A stretch of DNA of 64,000 bases from Natronococcus sp. A-GB1 (GTDB lineage: Archaea; Halobacteriota; Halobacteria; Halobacteriales; Natrialbaceae), in the NCBI RefSeq assembly GCF_029688845.1, contig NZ_JARUKW010000010.1, positions 1-64,000 of the forward strand. The letters run 5' to 3'. Position 1 is the first letter of the stretch. Each line of letters opens with the position of its first letter. A program made the position numbers and the translations under genes. This document shows positions 36,051 to 43,495 of the stretch, in pieces. The notes below the pieces were generated by a model. That model saw nothing but the letters and a program-made list of their open reading frames with translations. It did not search any database and was not told where the DNA came from.

Positions 36051-36360
36051 AATCTATGAATGACAGGTGAGTCACGTACCTTTCGAACCAACTTGCGAAT
36101 CTAATCTAAGATTCTACTCTAAGGCACTTAGATACTTAGCTCTGGGAATGAGGAAATGGGTTAGCTCCTGCTGTACGTCCTCGGGCGGGGGCGATCTTCG
36201 CGGATCGACGTAACCGAACGCCGCTTCGATTTCGGTCCTGCCTCCGTAGCTCACCCGAGTAGCTCCACTACGAACCTGACCACACTCGAACCTAAGGCAG
36301 TAGTCTAAGACAAACATCTAAGACACTTGTCTATGAATGTGTTCTATAAATCTAAGACAC
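36051..36360. repeat. TCTAAGACA-type repeats upstream of parA (putative centromere/operator)
   Basis: Short repeats cluster here. TCTAAGACA occurs at 36304-36312, 36317-36325 and 36351-36359. CTAAGGCA occurs at 36119-36126 and near 36292. TCTATGAATG occurs at 36053-36062 and 36330-36339. Related TCTAATCTAAGATTCT lies near 36100-36115. They flank a 150-base centre with no gene. The position just before parA fits a parS site and autoregulatory operator. Confidence 0.55.
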
Positions 36361-36456
36361 CTGGCTCCGATAGCGGACTACGGAACACATGTCGTCGTGC
36401 GTAGTTTCCCGGCGGTGTCTCCTGTGGCGATACCGGCGGCTTGAGGCGACGGTTCG

Positions 36457-37080
36457 CTACGACGTCTCGCCCGCTTCGGCGAGATTCGGATACGATTGGG
36501 TCCCGCCGCTCGAGTTTCGCGCGATCAGGGTCACGACCGCAGCGGTTCCGTCGGTGACGGTTCGCACGCGCTCCTCGTAGTGAAGTATCGTCAGGTCGAG
36601 ACACGCGCGGAGGAGATCGTTCGAACGGTACCGGTGGCGTTTGCTCGAGGGGCCGATCTCGACGTCGTCTGCCGAACGCAGGTGGTGTTCGTACACCAGT
36701 ACACCGTCCGGCGTGAGCGCCTCCTTCAGCTCGGGGAGATACTCGAGGGCGGCGAAGAAGCTCACGCTGATCACGTCGTAGGTGCGGGGTTCGGGATCGA
36801 ACTCCTCGAGATCTGCACGGATCCAGTCGACGTCGACGCCCCGCTCCGCGGCTCGCTTCCGTGCCAGCTCGAGGGCTTCGTCGGAGACGTCGACCGCGTC
36901 GACCTCGTACCCTCGCTCGGCCAGGTAGAGCGCGTTTCGCCCGGTTCCGGTCGCGACGTCGAGGGCACGACCGTTCGGCAGCGTTTCGATCCAGCGCTCG
37001 AGTTCGGGGATCGGATCCTCGGGCAGTTCGAACTCGGGATCGCCGTACTTCTCGTTCCAGCGGCTGCGGTCGTCGGTCAT
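36457..37080 (-). CDS. class I SAM-dependent methyltransferase
   Basis: A 207-residue methyltransferase. Motif I is ALDVATGTGRNALYLAERGY (about 39-58), then AVDVSDEALELARKRA (acidic loop binding the SAM ribose), WIRADLEEFD, and a motif IV-like YDVISVSFFAALEYL. The layout is TehB-like. The start was placed at the ATG giving MTDDRSRWNEKYG; the upstream extension of the frame runs through a 36-base tandem repeat and is not protein-like. It is separated from the four-gene operon upstream by 124 bases. The substrate is unknown. Confidence 0.9.
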   Translation of the reverse strand: MTDDRSRWNEKYGDPEFELPEDPIPELERWIETLPNGRALDVATGTGRNALYLAERGYEVDAVDVSDEALELARKRAAERGVDVDWIRADLEEFDPEPRTYDVISVSFFAALEYLPELKEALTPDGVLVYEHHLRSADDVEIGPSSKRHRYRSNDLLRACLDLTILHYEERVRTVTDGTAAVVTLIARNSSGGTQSYPNLAEAGETS

Positions 37081-37104
37081 ACGGACCCGGTCGAAACCGA
37101 CCCT

Positions 37105-37176
37105 CTTGGAGGTCCCGGTCGCGGTCGGTGTCCGCGTTACCTTGGAGGTCCGAGTCGCGGTCGGTGTTCGCGTCAC
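37105..37176. repeat. 36-bp tandem repeat, two copies plus a part
   Basis: Two near-identical 36-base units (37105-37140 and 37141-37176, starting CTTGGAGGTCC) stand in the leader of the methyltransferase gene. A partial third copy (CTTGGTGATCC) follows. The unit is a multiple of three and would encode TRTPTAT-like repeats, but no start or family supports translation. Confidence 0.75.
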
Positions 37177-37204
37177 CTTGGTGATCCCGTCCCGAAGCTA
37201 GTAC

Positions 37205-37633
37205 TCACGTCACGTCGTCGTGTGTGAGCAGCTCCCGACTGCGTCCGTCCGCCGGGGATTCGTACGTAACTACCTCGAGCAGGTTCCCGTCCGGATCCAG
37301 GAAGTAGAACCCTTCGAACTCGCCCCAGTCGTAGGGACCCTGATTGGGAAACTGACCGTCCAGATCGTCGACGAACTCGTCGTAGCTCGCCCGATCGGTT
37401 TCGAACGCGAGGTGGGCCTTGTCCAGCGGGTGCTCGAGATCCGAACGGTTCCAGCCGTCGGCTCGTCCCGTCTCGGCGAGCGTGACGACGGTGTCGCCGA
37501 CCGCGAACATGGCGTGTTCGCCCTCGAAGTCTTCCGGCGGACGTCGAACCGACAGCCCGAGTACGTCCCGGTAGAACGGGTACGTCGCCTCGAGGTCGTC
37601 GACGTCGACGTTGATGTGATCGACGGCTCGCAT
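37205..37633 (-). CDS. VOC-family (glyoxalase/extradiol dioxygenase fold) protein
   Basis: This 142-residue metalloprotein has two beta-alpha-beta repeats of the vicinal-oxygen-chelate fold. Metal ligands are suggested at His5 (VDHINVDV), His in KAHLAFE, and Glu in the DPDGNLLEVVTY end. The residue pattern FYRDVLGLSV is common to glyoxalase I-like proteins. The ATG giving MRAVDHINVD was chosen. It starts two bases after the previous binding-protein-like gene, so it is the fourth member of a tight operon. The reaction is unknown: isomerase, dioxygenase and resistance proteins all share this fold. Confidence 0.88.
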   Translation of the reverse strand: MRAVDHINVDVDDLEATYPFYRDVLGLSVRRPPEDFEGEHAMFAVGDTVVTLAETGRADGWNRSDLEHPLDKAHLAFETDRASYDEFVDDLDGQFPNQGPYDWGEFEGFYFLDPDGNLLEVVTYESPADGRSRELLTHDDVT

Positions 37634-37635
37634 CG

Positions 37636-38601
37636 TCACCGCCCCACCCGTTGGGCGTACTCCCGGACGATCGGAGCTTCGTCGTCGAGGTAGTCGTTCG
37701 TCCACGCGACGTCGGGATCGATCTCGCCCTCGAGGAGATCGGTCTCGGCGAGCGCGCTCGCGAGGCGTCGCCAGCGCTCCCCGTCGTGGTTCCCCCACCC
37801 AGCCTCCTCGACGTGCGGACTGAACTGGAGGTCCCGCGCGGCCGTCTCGAACTTCTCGCGTTCGATCCGCCGGCGTCGCTCGAGGGTCGCGTTCCGGGCG
37901 ACCAGGGCGTCGATCGCGGCCTCCGGGTCGGCCGTCGCCTCGGCCCAGCCGCGGGTGGTCGCCCGGAGGAACGCGCTCACGGTTTCGGATTCCTCGGCGG
38001 CGAAGGCGGGGTTCGTGACCAGCATCATCCCGTAGACGGGCAGGTGGTTCCCGATCGGCAGCTCGTCGGCGACCCGGTCGTGTTCGTCCTCGAGTTCGTA
38101 CCCGTTAGTGACGACACCGACGGCCGCGTCGACGCTGCCGTCGAGCACCTGGTGCTGGACGCGGTGGTGGGTGTGGGGATCGACCTCGAGCAGGTCGACC
38201 TCCTCGCGGATGCCAACGTCCTCGAGGAGCTGGGCGGTCAGAATCCTGGTCTTCGTCGCGGACGGAGCGACGGTGCGACCGACCAGCTGTTCGGGCTCCT
38301 CGAGCGGTTCGCTGAAGACGTCCCGGAGCGTATAGATCGCCGCTGGCGTTTTCGCGGTCACCGCCGCGACGGCGAGCGGATCGTGCCCCTGGCTCTGTAC
38401 CGAGAGGACGGCGCTGGCGCCGGCGAGGGCGATATCTGCCTCTCCCTTGGCGGCCTGCTCGGCGGCGAACGGCGAGCCGTGTCCCTCGAGGAAGGCGATG
38501 TCGACGCCCTCCTCCTCGTAGAACCCGCGCTCGCGGGCGAGGAAGTACGGTGCCTGGAACCCGTTCGGTTCCCAGTTGAGCTGGAAGGTGAGCGACTCCA
38601 T
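37636..38601 (-). CDS. THI5/NMT1-like periplasmic-binding-fold protein without signal peptide
   Basis: This 321-residue protein has the two-lobed type II binding fold of the SsuA/THI5 family. It starts LTFQLNWEPNGFQAPYFLAR and continues GFYEEEGVDIAFLEGHGSP and EADIALAGASAVLS. No signal peptide or lipobox is present, unlike true transport-binding proteins, so it probably acts in the cytoplasm. No ABC permease or ATPase gene is nearby. It is third in a tight operon of three such paralogues plus a VOC protein (gaps of 2-5 bases). Cytoplasmic relatives include THI5 (pyrimidine precursor synthase) and decarboxylases. The THI5 cysteine motif is not seen. Confidence 0.82.
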   Translation of the reverse strand: MESLTFQLNWEPNGFQAPYFLARERGFYEEEGVDIAFLEGHGSPFAAEQAAKGEADIALAGASAVLSVQSQGHDPLAVAAVTAKTPAAIYTLRDVFSEPLEEPEQLVGRTVAPSATKTRILTAQLLEDVGIREEVDLLEVDPHTHHRVQHQVLDGSVDAAVGVVTNGYELEDEHDRVADELPIGNHLPVYGMMLVTNPAFAAEESETVSAFLRATTRGWAEATADPEAAIDALVARNATLERRRRIEREKFETAARDLQFSPHVEEAGWGNHDGERWRRLASALAETDLLEGEIDPDVAWTNDYLDDEAPIVREYAQRVGR

Positions 38602-38604
38602 CCG

Positions 38605-39606
38605 TCACACCTCCAGACGGAACATCTCGTCGGGCACGTGATCGACGCCGAGCGCGTCGGCGCCCGCGACCTCGAGTAAGTGGTCGAACAGCCGATCCAT
38701 CCCGTCGATCGTCTCCTCGTCCCAGTCGGCGACGACCATGTCCCGCCAGCCGTCCCGGACGGCCCGGACGATCTCGGAGTCGTCCTCGTACATCAGGCGC
38801 TCGCCGATGTCCGCCCAGAGCTCGTCGTCGCTCGTCAGTCGGCCGACGGCGTCCCGGTAGGCGCGCTTGAACCCCTGCACCGCGTCGGGGTTCTCCGAGA
38901 GGTACTGTTCGCTGGTCAGGAACGTCGAGATCGGCAGCTTCCGGTCGGTCTCGGAGAGATCCTGGACGAGCTCGGACATTGGGAGCACCTCACGATAGGG
39001 TCCCGTCTCGGTGATCTCGGGGACGATCGGCCAGAACTGGAGGATACCCTCGACCTCGCCGTCCTGGAGCATTCGGGTGAGCTCGACCTTCGAGCCCGCC
39101 TCGACGGGGGTCGCTTCCTCGTCGGGATCGAACCCGTGACGTTCCCGACAGGCGGCCCGCACGAGGATCCAGTTCTTGTCGAGGCGGCGAACGACGCCGA
39201 TCCGACGGCCTCGGAGGTCGGTCAGGTCCTCGATCGGTGAGTCCTCGGGGGTGACGAGCCCGCCGACGGTCCGTCCGTACGGGTGGATCGCCACGATCGG
39301 CGCCCCACCGGCACGCTCGCGGGCCGTCGAGATGTAGTCGATGTCGATGAGGTCGGCGTCGCCCTCTTGCAGTTTGGCCTCGACGGTCTCGACGCCACCC
39401 TCGAGCGAGTCCGAAACGAGTTGTACGTCGAGGTGGAAACCGTGCTCGTGATCGAGCCCGAGCCGTTTGATCGTGTACAGCATGTATCGCGGGCTCCCGT
39501 TGTGCTCGAAGCGAGCCCGCAAGACTGGTCGGTCGCCCGGCTCGTCGTGGTAAGCGTCGAGTTCGGCCTGCTGGCTCTCGATGTCGACGGCAGTTGATTC
39601 CGACAT
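38605..39606 (-). CDS. periplasmic-binding-fold paralogue without signal peptide
   Basis: This 333-residue protein is second in the tight operon. It is distantly related to its neighbours. The core includes GDADLIDIDYISTARERAGG, LRGRRIGVVRRLDKNWILVR, and ILQFWPIVPEITETGPYREV. The start was set at the ATG giving MSESTAVDIES because the long upstream frame is low-complexity Arg-rich shadow. It begins with an acidic cytoplasmic head, with no signal or lipobox. The gap to the next gene is three bases and to the previous one five. Its ligand and activity are unknown; the lack of transporter genes argues against uptake. Confidence 0.8.
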   Translation of the reverse strand: MSESTAVDIESQQAELDAYHDEPGDRPVLRARFEHNGSPRYMLYTIKRLGLDHEHGFHLDVQLVSDSLEGGVETVEAKLQEGDADLIDIDYISTARERAGGAPIVAIHPYGRTVGGLVTPEDSPIEDLTDLRGRRIGVVRRLDKNWILVRAACRERHGFDPDEEATPVEAGSKVELTRMLQDGEVEGILQFWPIVPEITETGPYREVLPMSELVQDLSETDRKLPISTFLTSEQYLSENPDAVQGFKRAYRDAVGRLTSDDELWADIGERLMYEDDSEIVRAVRDGWRDMVVADWDEETIDGMDRLFDHLLEVAGADALGVDHVPDEMFRLEV

Positions 39607-39611
39607 CTCGA

Positions 39612-40508
39612 TCACCCCAGCGAGGCGACGATGGCGTCGATTTCGGCCTCGTCGTCGATCAGTTCGCGCTCTTTCATCCACTCGAGCTGGGCGCCGAGAT
39701 CCTCCCGATCGGCGAGCTCCGGGACCTCGTAACGTGGGACCGTTACCCGCTCTCGAAGGGCGTCCATGTCGACGTCCTCGAAAAGATCGGGCGCGACGCG
39801 GGCGTCCTTCTCGAGCATCTCGAGGTACTCCTCGCGGAACGCCTCCGGCTCTTCGTTGATATCGCGGACGGCGCGGCCGTAGGCCGCGACGTACGCCTCG
39901 AGCAGGTCGGAGTCGACGCCGTCGCCGCCGACGATCCCCATGTGGTTCTCGAACTCGAGGACGGGCTCGAACCCCAGCTGCTCGGCCAACGTGGACTGGG
40001 GATCCAGCAGCGTGACGGCGTCGACCTCGCCGTCCCGTAGCGCCCGCAGTCGATCCGTCGGCATCCCGTAATGGACGAGCGAGACGTCCTCGGGGGCGAC
40101 GTGCTCCTCGAGGGCCCGCATCGCGGTGTACTCCTGGCCGGTTCTGCGGTTGACGGCGACCTCGACGCCGGCCAGATCGGCCGGCGACTCGATCGGCGTC
40201 TCCGGTCGGGTGAACACGGTGTAGGGCTGGTCGGCGAAGGTACCGTTCGCGACGACCTCGCCGTCGCCCATCCCCCACGTTCGCTTCAGGCTCTCCCACT
40301 TGCAGACTGGGTAGAGGTCGATCTCGTAGTCGCCTGTCAGCGTTTCCTCCGCGGGGATGTACTTGATCTCGACGGACCCGCGGTCGCGCTCGATCAGGTC
40401 GACATCGAGCCCCTCGTCCTCGAAGTACCCCCGTTCGACCGCCACCCGCTGTGGTAACACGAACGAGAACGGGAGGTGGAACAGTTTGAGCGTGTTATTG
40501 TCTGCCAT
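39612..40508 (-). CDS. periplasmic-binding-fold paralogue, first gene of operon
   Basis: This 298-residue protein of the NMT1/THI5-like or 4,5-dihydroxyphthalate-decarboxylase-like group has KLFHLPFSFVLPQRVAVERG, GYFEDEGLDVDLIERD, and SPADLAGVEVAVNRRTGQEY. It begins without a signal peptide. It leads an operon of three such proteins plus a VOC protein. A TATA-like GGTTTATCAG lies about 25-34 bases upstream on its strand. A cupin gene is divergent from the same 90-base region. The three paralogues may form a heteromeric enzyme or a set of small-molecule binders; their function is unknown. Confidence 0.82.
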   Translation of the reverse strand: MADNNTLKLFHLPFSFVLPQRVAVERGYFEDEGLDVDLIERDRGSVEIKYIPAEETLTGDYEIDLYPVCKWESLKRTWGMGDGEVVANGTFADQPYTVFTRPETPIESPADLAGVEVAVNRRTGQEYTAMRALEEHVAPEDVSLVHYGMPTDRLRALRDGEVDAVTLLDPQSTLAEQLGFEPVLEFENHMGIVGGDGVDSDLLEAYVAAYGRAVRDINEEPEAFREEYLEMLEKDARVAPDLFEDVDMDALRERVTVPRYEVPELADREDLGAQLEWMKERELIDDEAEIDAIVASLG

Positions 40509-40532
40509 GCAGTCACAGTATTCACGAATTCA

Positions 40533-40563
40533 CTGATAAACCTTTCTGGTCAACCTTTATAAT
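40533..40563. promoter_or_regulatory. divergent promoter pair between binding-fold operon and cupin
   Basis: GGTTTATCAG on the minus strand (40542-40533) and TTTATAAT on the plus strand (40556-40563) are TATA-like boxes at 25-34 and 36-43 bases from the respective starts (40508 and 40599). The closeness suggests common control of both units. Confidence 0.6.
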
Positions 40564-40598
40564 GAGGAGTGTGGATATGTGTCGTGGGGCGTGATATC

Positions 40599-40940
40599 AT
40601 GGAAAAGGTGAACACTGGCGACGCGGGTTTCGAGGAAGTCGATGACGGGGTCTACCTCGCGGACCTCGCGACGGGACGAGAGGCGAGCGTGAAGTACTGG
40701 CGCATCGATCCGGGAGCGACCCTCCCGGTCCACGAACACGACAACGAACAGATCGGCTACATGCTCGAGGGGACCCTGGTCGCGATAGCCGACGGCGAGG
40801 AGGTACGGCTCGAGCCCGGGGACTGCTATCACTTTCGGAGCCGGGAACGTCACGGTGCCGAGAACCGATCGTGCGACCCCGCTATCGGAATCGGTGTTCT
40901 CGCTCCGCCGCGCGGACGGCCCGACTGGGGTAATCGGTAA
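40599..40940 (+). CDS. small cupin-domain protein
   Basis: This 113-residue single-domain cupin has metal-binding motifs LPVHEHDNEQIGYMLEG (His, His, Glu) and GDCYHFRSRERHGAEN (final His). It fits cupin_2. The start is at the ATG giving MEKVNTGDAG, the second possible start, close behind a TATA-like box. It is divergent from the binding-fold operon and so likely works on the same compound, as oxygenase, isomerase or binder. Its substrate is unknown. Confidence 0.88.
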   Translation: MEKVNTGDAGFEEVDDGVYLADLATGREASVKYWRIDPGATLPVHEHDNEQIGYMLEGTLVAIADGEEVRLEPGDCYHFRSRERHGAENRSCDPAIGIGVLAPPRGRPDWGNR

Positions 40941-41199
40941 CCCTCGTGCGACGACTACCGGACCGTCGCTGTCGCCCTCGAAGCCCGGTTCCATGCCGGA
41001 ATTCGCGGCGAACTCTCGGTAGCTCACCACTCACACCGCCCGGTTTCGGGCGAGCCACACCAACGGCACTCGCCCGTCTCGGTCGAGACGGGCGCCCTCC
41101 CGCGTCGCTCGTCACTGCACTCACTCGAGAGCGCTTCAGTCACGTTGCTCGAGGCAATCCCGTCGGAACCGCCCACCTCGGCTGGTCCGAACCTACTGC

Positions 41200-41418
41200 T
41201 CAGTCGTCGGCGGTGGCCTCCGTCGAGTCGACGACCTCGAACGACGTTTCGCCGCACTTACACCCCGTTCGCTGTCCGATCGGCCGGATAGTTCCGTCGG
41301 CTCGCTGCTCGGAGGCGTAGGCTTTCCCACAGGTGGTACAGATCGCTGCGACTTTCCGCGTCGTCTCCGCGTCGGCGTCCGAATCGGCCGCCGAATCGCG
41401 GCCGGAACGATCGTTCAT
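41200..41418 (-). CDS. small zinc-ribbon protein
   Basis: This 72-residue acidic protein has one zinc ribbon, CTTCGKAY (near 27-34), followed by GQRTGCKCGETSFEVVD. Such stand-alone ribbons are common in haloarchaea, with mostly unknown roles. It has no close operon partner: 75 bases separate it from the BAT-domain gene upstream on the same strand. Confidence 0.7.
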   Translation of the reverse strand: MNDRSGRDSAADSDADAETTRKVAAICTTCGKAYASEQRADGTIRPIGQRTGCKCGETSFEVVDSTEATADD

Positions 41419-41493
41419 TTATCAGGCTCAAGACAGCCCTGGTCGAAACCTACTCTGCATTGAGCTCGAGAGTGTTTATATGGGCTCGACGAC

Positions 41494-41997
41494 TCACTCC
41501 GCGTCGGATAGCCCGCTCGGGGTCGGGACGGTGAGGGTGTTCCTGACGAGGTTGTCCGTCGCCCGACGCAGTCGCTGGAGTTCGAACGTGCGATTCTGCC
41601 GGCGAAAGTATGCCTGAAACTCCTCGAGAACGCTCTCGCTGACGAACTTCAACTTGAGGTACCAGCGTCCGTCCTTCGCTTCCGCCTCCTGTACGATCCC
41701 GTGCTGGTCGACGACCTCGTCGATCAGTCGCTGGACCTCCTCGCTCCAGCGGACGTTGAAGTAGCCGACGTCGTCGGCGACGTTGAGCGTTCGGACCTCC
41801 TCGACGTCGGGGTCGGTCTCGAGGGCGCGCTCTACGGCCTCGAGGTCGTCGCTCGTCACCCACAGGAACGGCATCACCCACTCGCGGCTGTGGGTCGCGA
41901 GCCGTTCGATCTCGACCGTCGCGTCGGGCACGGTCTCGAACGTGCGTTCCAGCGCGAAGCCGTCGGCGGGGATCGTGAACTCGGCGACGACGCTCAT
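41494..41997 (-). CDS. BAT-type sensor-domain protein lacking the HTH_10 domain
   Basis: A 167-residue protein with the N-terminal domain of bacterio-opsin-activator-like regulators: EFTIPADGFALERTFETVP, a central VMPFLWVTSDDLEAVERAL, and FQAYFRRQNRTFELQRLRRA. In the usual family an HTH_10 DNA-binding domain of about 60 residues follows. Here the chain ends with VRNTLTVPTPSGLSDAE and no helix-turn-helix. None is found in other frames downstream. It may act through a partner or be a truncated regulator. The start was set at the ATG giving MSVVAEFTIP. Confidence 0.78.
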   Translation of the reverse strand: MSVVAEFTIPADGFALERTFETVPDATVEIERLATHSREWVMPFLWVTSDDLEAVERALETDPDVEEVRTLNVADDVGYFNVRWSEEVQRLIDEVVDQHGIVQEAEAKDGRWYLKLKFVSESVLEEFQAYFRRQNRTFELQRLRRATDNLVRNTLTVPTPSGLSDAE

Positions 41998-42186
41998 GCA
42001 CCGCTCTTTCGGTTCGAGACACTGATAACCGGCACCTGCCACTGCAACAGTGTGATCCGAGCTTCCGACCCCGATTGCGGGTGACTATTCCATCGTTCAA
42101 TTCACAAATGGAGTTGTAGACATACTGTCGATCAGTACCGGATGTACGGCCGTTGGCGACGGTTTATTACCGCTGGCACGTCCGTC

Positions 42187-42669
42187 TCAGCTCCTCCGCC
42201 TTCGCTCCCGGAACTCCTGCATCTTCCGCAGCGCGGATTCGGCTTCGGATCGATTCTGCTCGAGTCGACTCACCACCGCTTCGGGGTGATCGAGGCTCTC
42301 GGCCAGCAGAACCAGCCGATCGAGCAGCGTGATCTCGATCCGCTCGTTGATCGTGCCGACCCCGATCGCGTCGAGATCGCGCAGCTCGTCGCTCTCGACC
42401 TCGTTGACGAACTCGTCTTTCTCCGCGAGCAACCCCTCCATGATCGGACTGCCGCGCTCCTCGAGGGGAAGCTCGGTCAGCTCGAAGATCTCCTCGATCC
42501 GGGTGATCTGTGCGACCGTATCCTCCCTGTGGCCGGCGAACAGCTTCTTGATCTCCTCGCTGGCGGCCGCCTCCGCGAGGTCGCCGTTCAGATCGAGAAT
42601 TTCCAGCTCCGCGTGGTACAGCTTCTGTAGCTCCCGCTCGAACATGTCCGCTTCAGTTCTGATGCTCAT
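42187..42669 (-). CDS. DUF892/YciE-type ferritin-like protein
   Basis: This 160-residue helical protein has an N-terminal LYHAELEILDLNGDLAEAAA and further Glu/His residues spaced as in the four-helix ferritin-like DUF892 group (FAGHREDTVAQITRIEEIF). YciE-like proteins are often stress-linked. The C-terminus is basic. It lies 63 bases from the next gene upstream on the same strand, so the two may form an operon. Confidence 0.8.
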   Translation of the reverse strand: MSIRTEADMFERELQKLYHAELEILDLNGDLAEAAASEEIKKLFAGHREDTVAQITRIEEIFELTELPLEERGSPIMEGLLAEKDEFVNEVESDELRDLDAIGVGTINERIEITLLDRLVLLAESLDHPEAVVSRLEQNRSEAESALRKMQEFRERRRRS

Positions 42670-42732
42670 GGTCGTTTCCCGCGTAGCGTGTACGGATATC
42701 GGTCGGATAGCTCTGCCCGCCGTCCCAGTCGC

Positions 42733-43299
42733 TCACTCCGCATCGAGAACCAGCTCCCTGATACAGTTTCGGGCGTCCTCGGTGTCGACCGCCTCGCTCT
42801 CCAGCAGGAGACACAGCTCCGCGGTCGACACCTCGTTTCCCGCCCGCAACTCCTCTATAATCGACGCGATCGGTGCACGGGTCGCGTCGATCGTGAGGTC
42901 GACGTTCTCGACGAGGATCTCGTCTCGCCTCCCGGCCGCGTACACGGCCTCCCGGAGGAGCTGTTCCGCCGTCGACTCGGTTCCGGCCGCGCGCTCTTCG
43001 AGCATCGCCTCCGTGATCCCTGCGTTGTACAGGATGAAGGCCAGCCCGTCTCGGAGCCCCGCCGTGAACTCGTCGTCCTCGTCGCCGTCCGCGAGGCGCT
43101 CGAAGAGCTTCTCCCGTTCGGCCTCCTCGAGGTGTTCGAACAGGATCGTGAAATCGAGAATCGTGTTGTGGACCCGCTTGCGGATGTCGCGTCGGCGCTG
43201 GTAGCGTTGCTGTTTGGCGTGCTCACCCTCGTAGGACTTCTCCCCGGTGAGCCACCGACGATCCTCGGTCGTCAACATCGCGTTCTTTCGGTCCGTCAT
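42733..43299 (-). CDS. conserved haloarchaeal protein of unknown function
   Basis: This 188-residue acidic, helical protein starts MTDRKNAMLTTEDRRWLTGE, followed by GEHAKQQRYQRRRDIRKRV, a pattern I have seen in many haloarchaeal proteins without a named function. The helical middle (ILDFTILFEHLEEAEREKLF) could mediate oligomerisation. There is no catalytic motif and no signal. It lies upstream of, and on the same strand as, the DUF892 gene and is divergent from the chromate transporter across an AT-rich 200-base gap. Confidence 0.72.
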   Translation of the reverse strand: MTDRKNAMLTTEDRRWLTGEKSYEGEHAKQQRYQRRRDIRKRVHNTILDFTILFEHLEEAEREKLFERLADGDEDDEFTAGLRDGLAFILYNAGITEAMLEERAAGTESTAEQLLREAVYAAGRRDEILVENVDLTIDATRAPIASIIEELRAGNEVSTAELCLLLESEAVDTEDARNCIRELVLDAE

Positions 43300-43495
43300 G
43301 GTTGCGTCGTGTTCGTTCGGCTCCGATCCGCCAGCACTGGTACTACATTCTGTATACCCTATAAATAGGAATATATTTACCCGAACATCGTGACGTTATC
43401 TCATGCGTCGAGATGACACCCCGATCGGCATGAAGATTGTGCCATCCACGAGCGCAAGACGGCCGACCGCCGGCGATCGATGACCGCCGAGAGCG

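Noticed and set aside
41024-41257. 77-codon minus-strand frame ending with CRWCGSPETGRCEW
   Set aside because: The cysteine pattern recalls a zinc knuckle, but the rest is shadow-like and overlaps the zinc-ribbon gene end.
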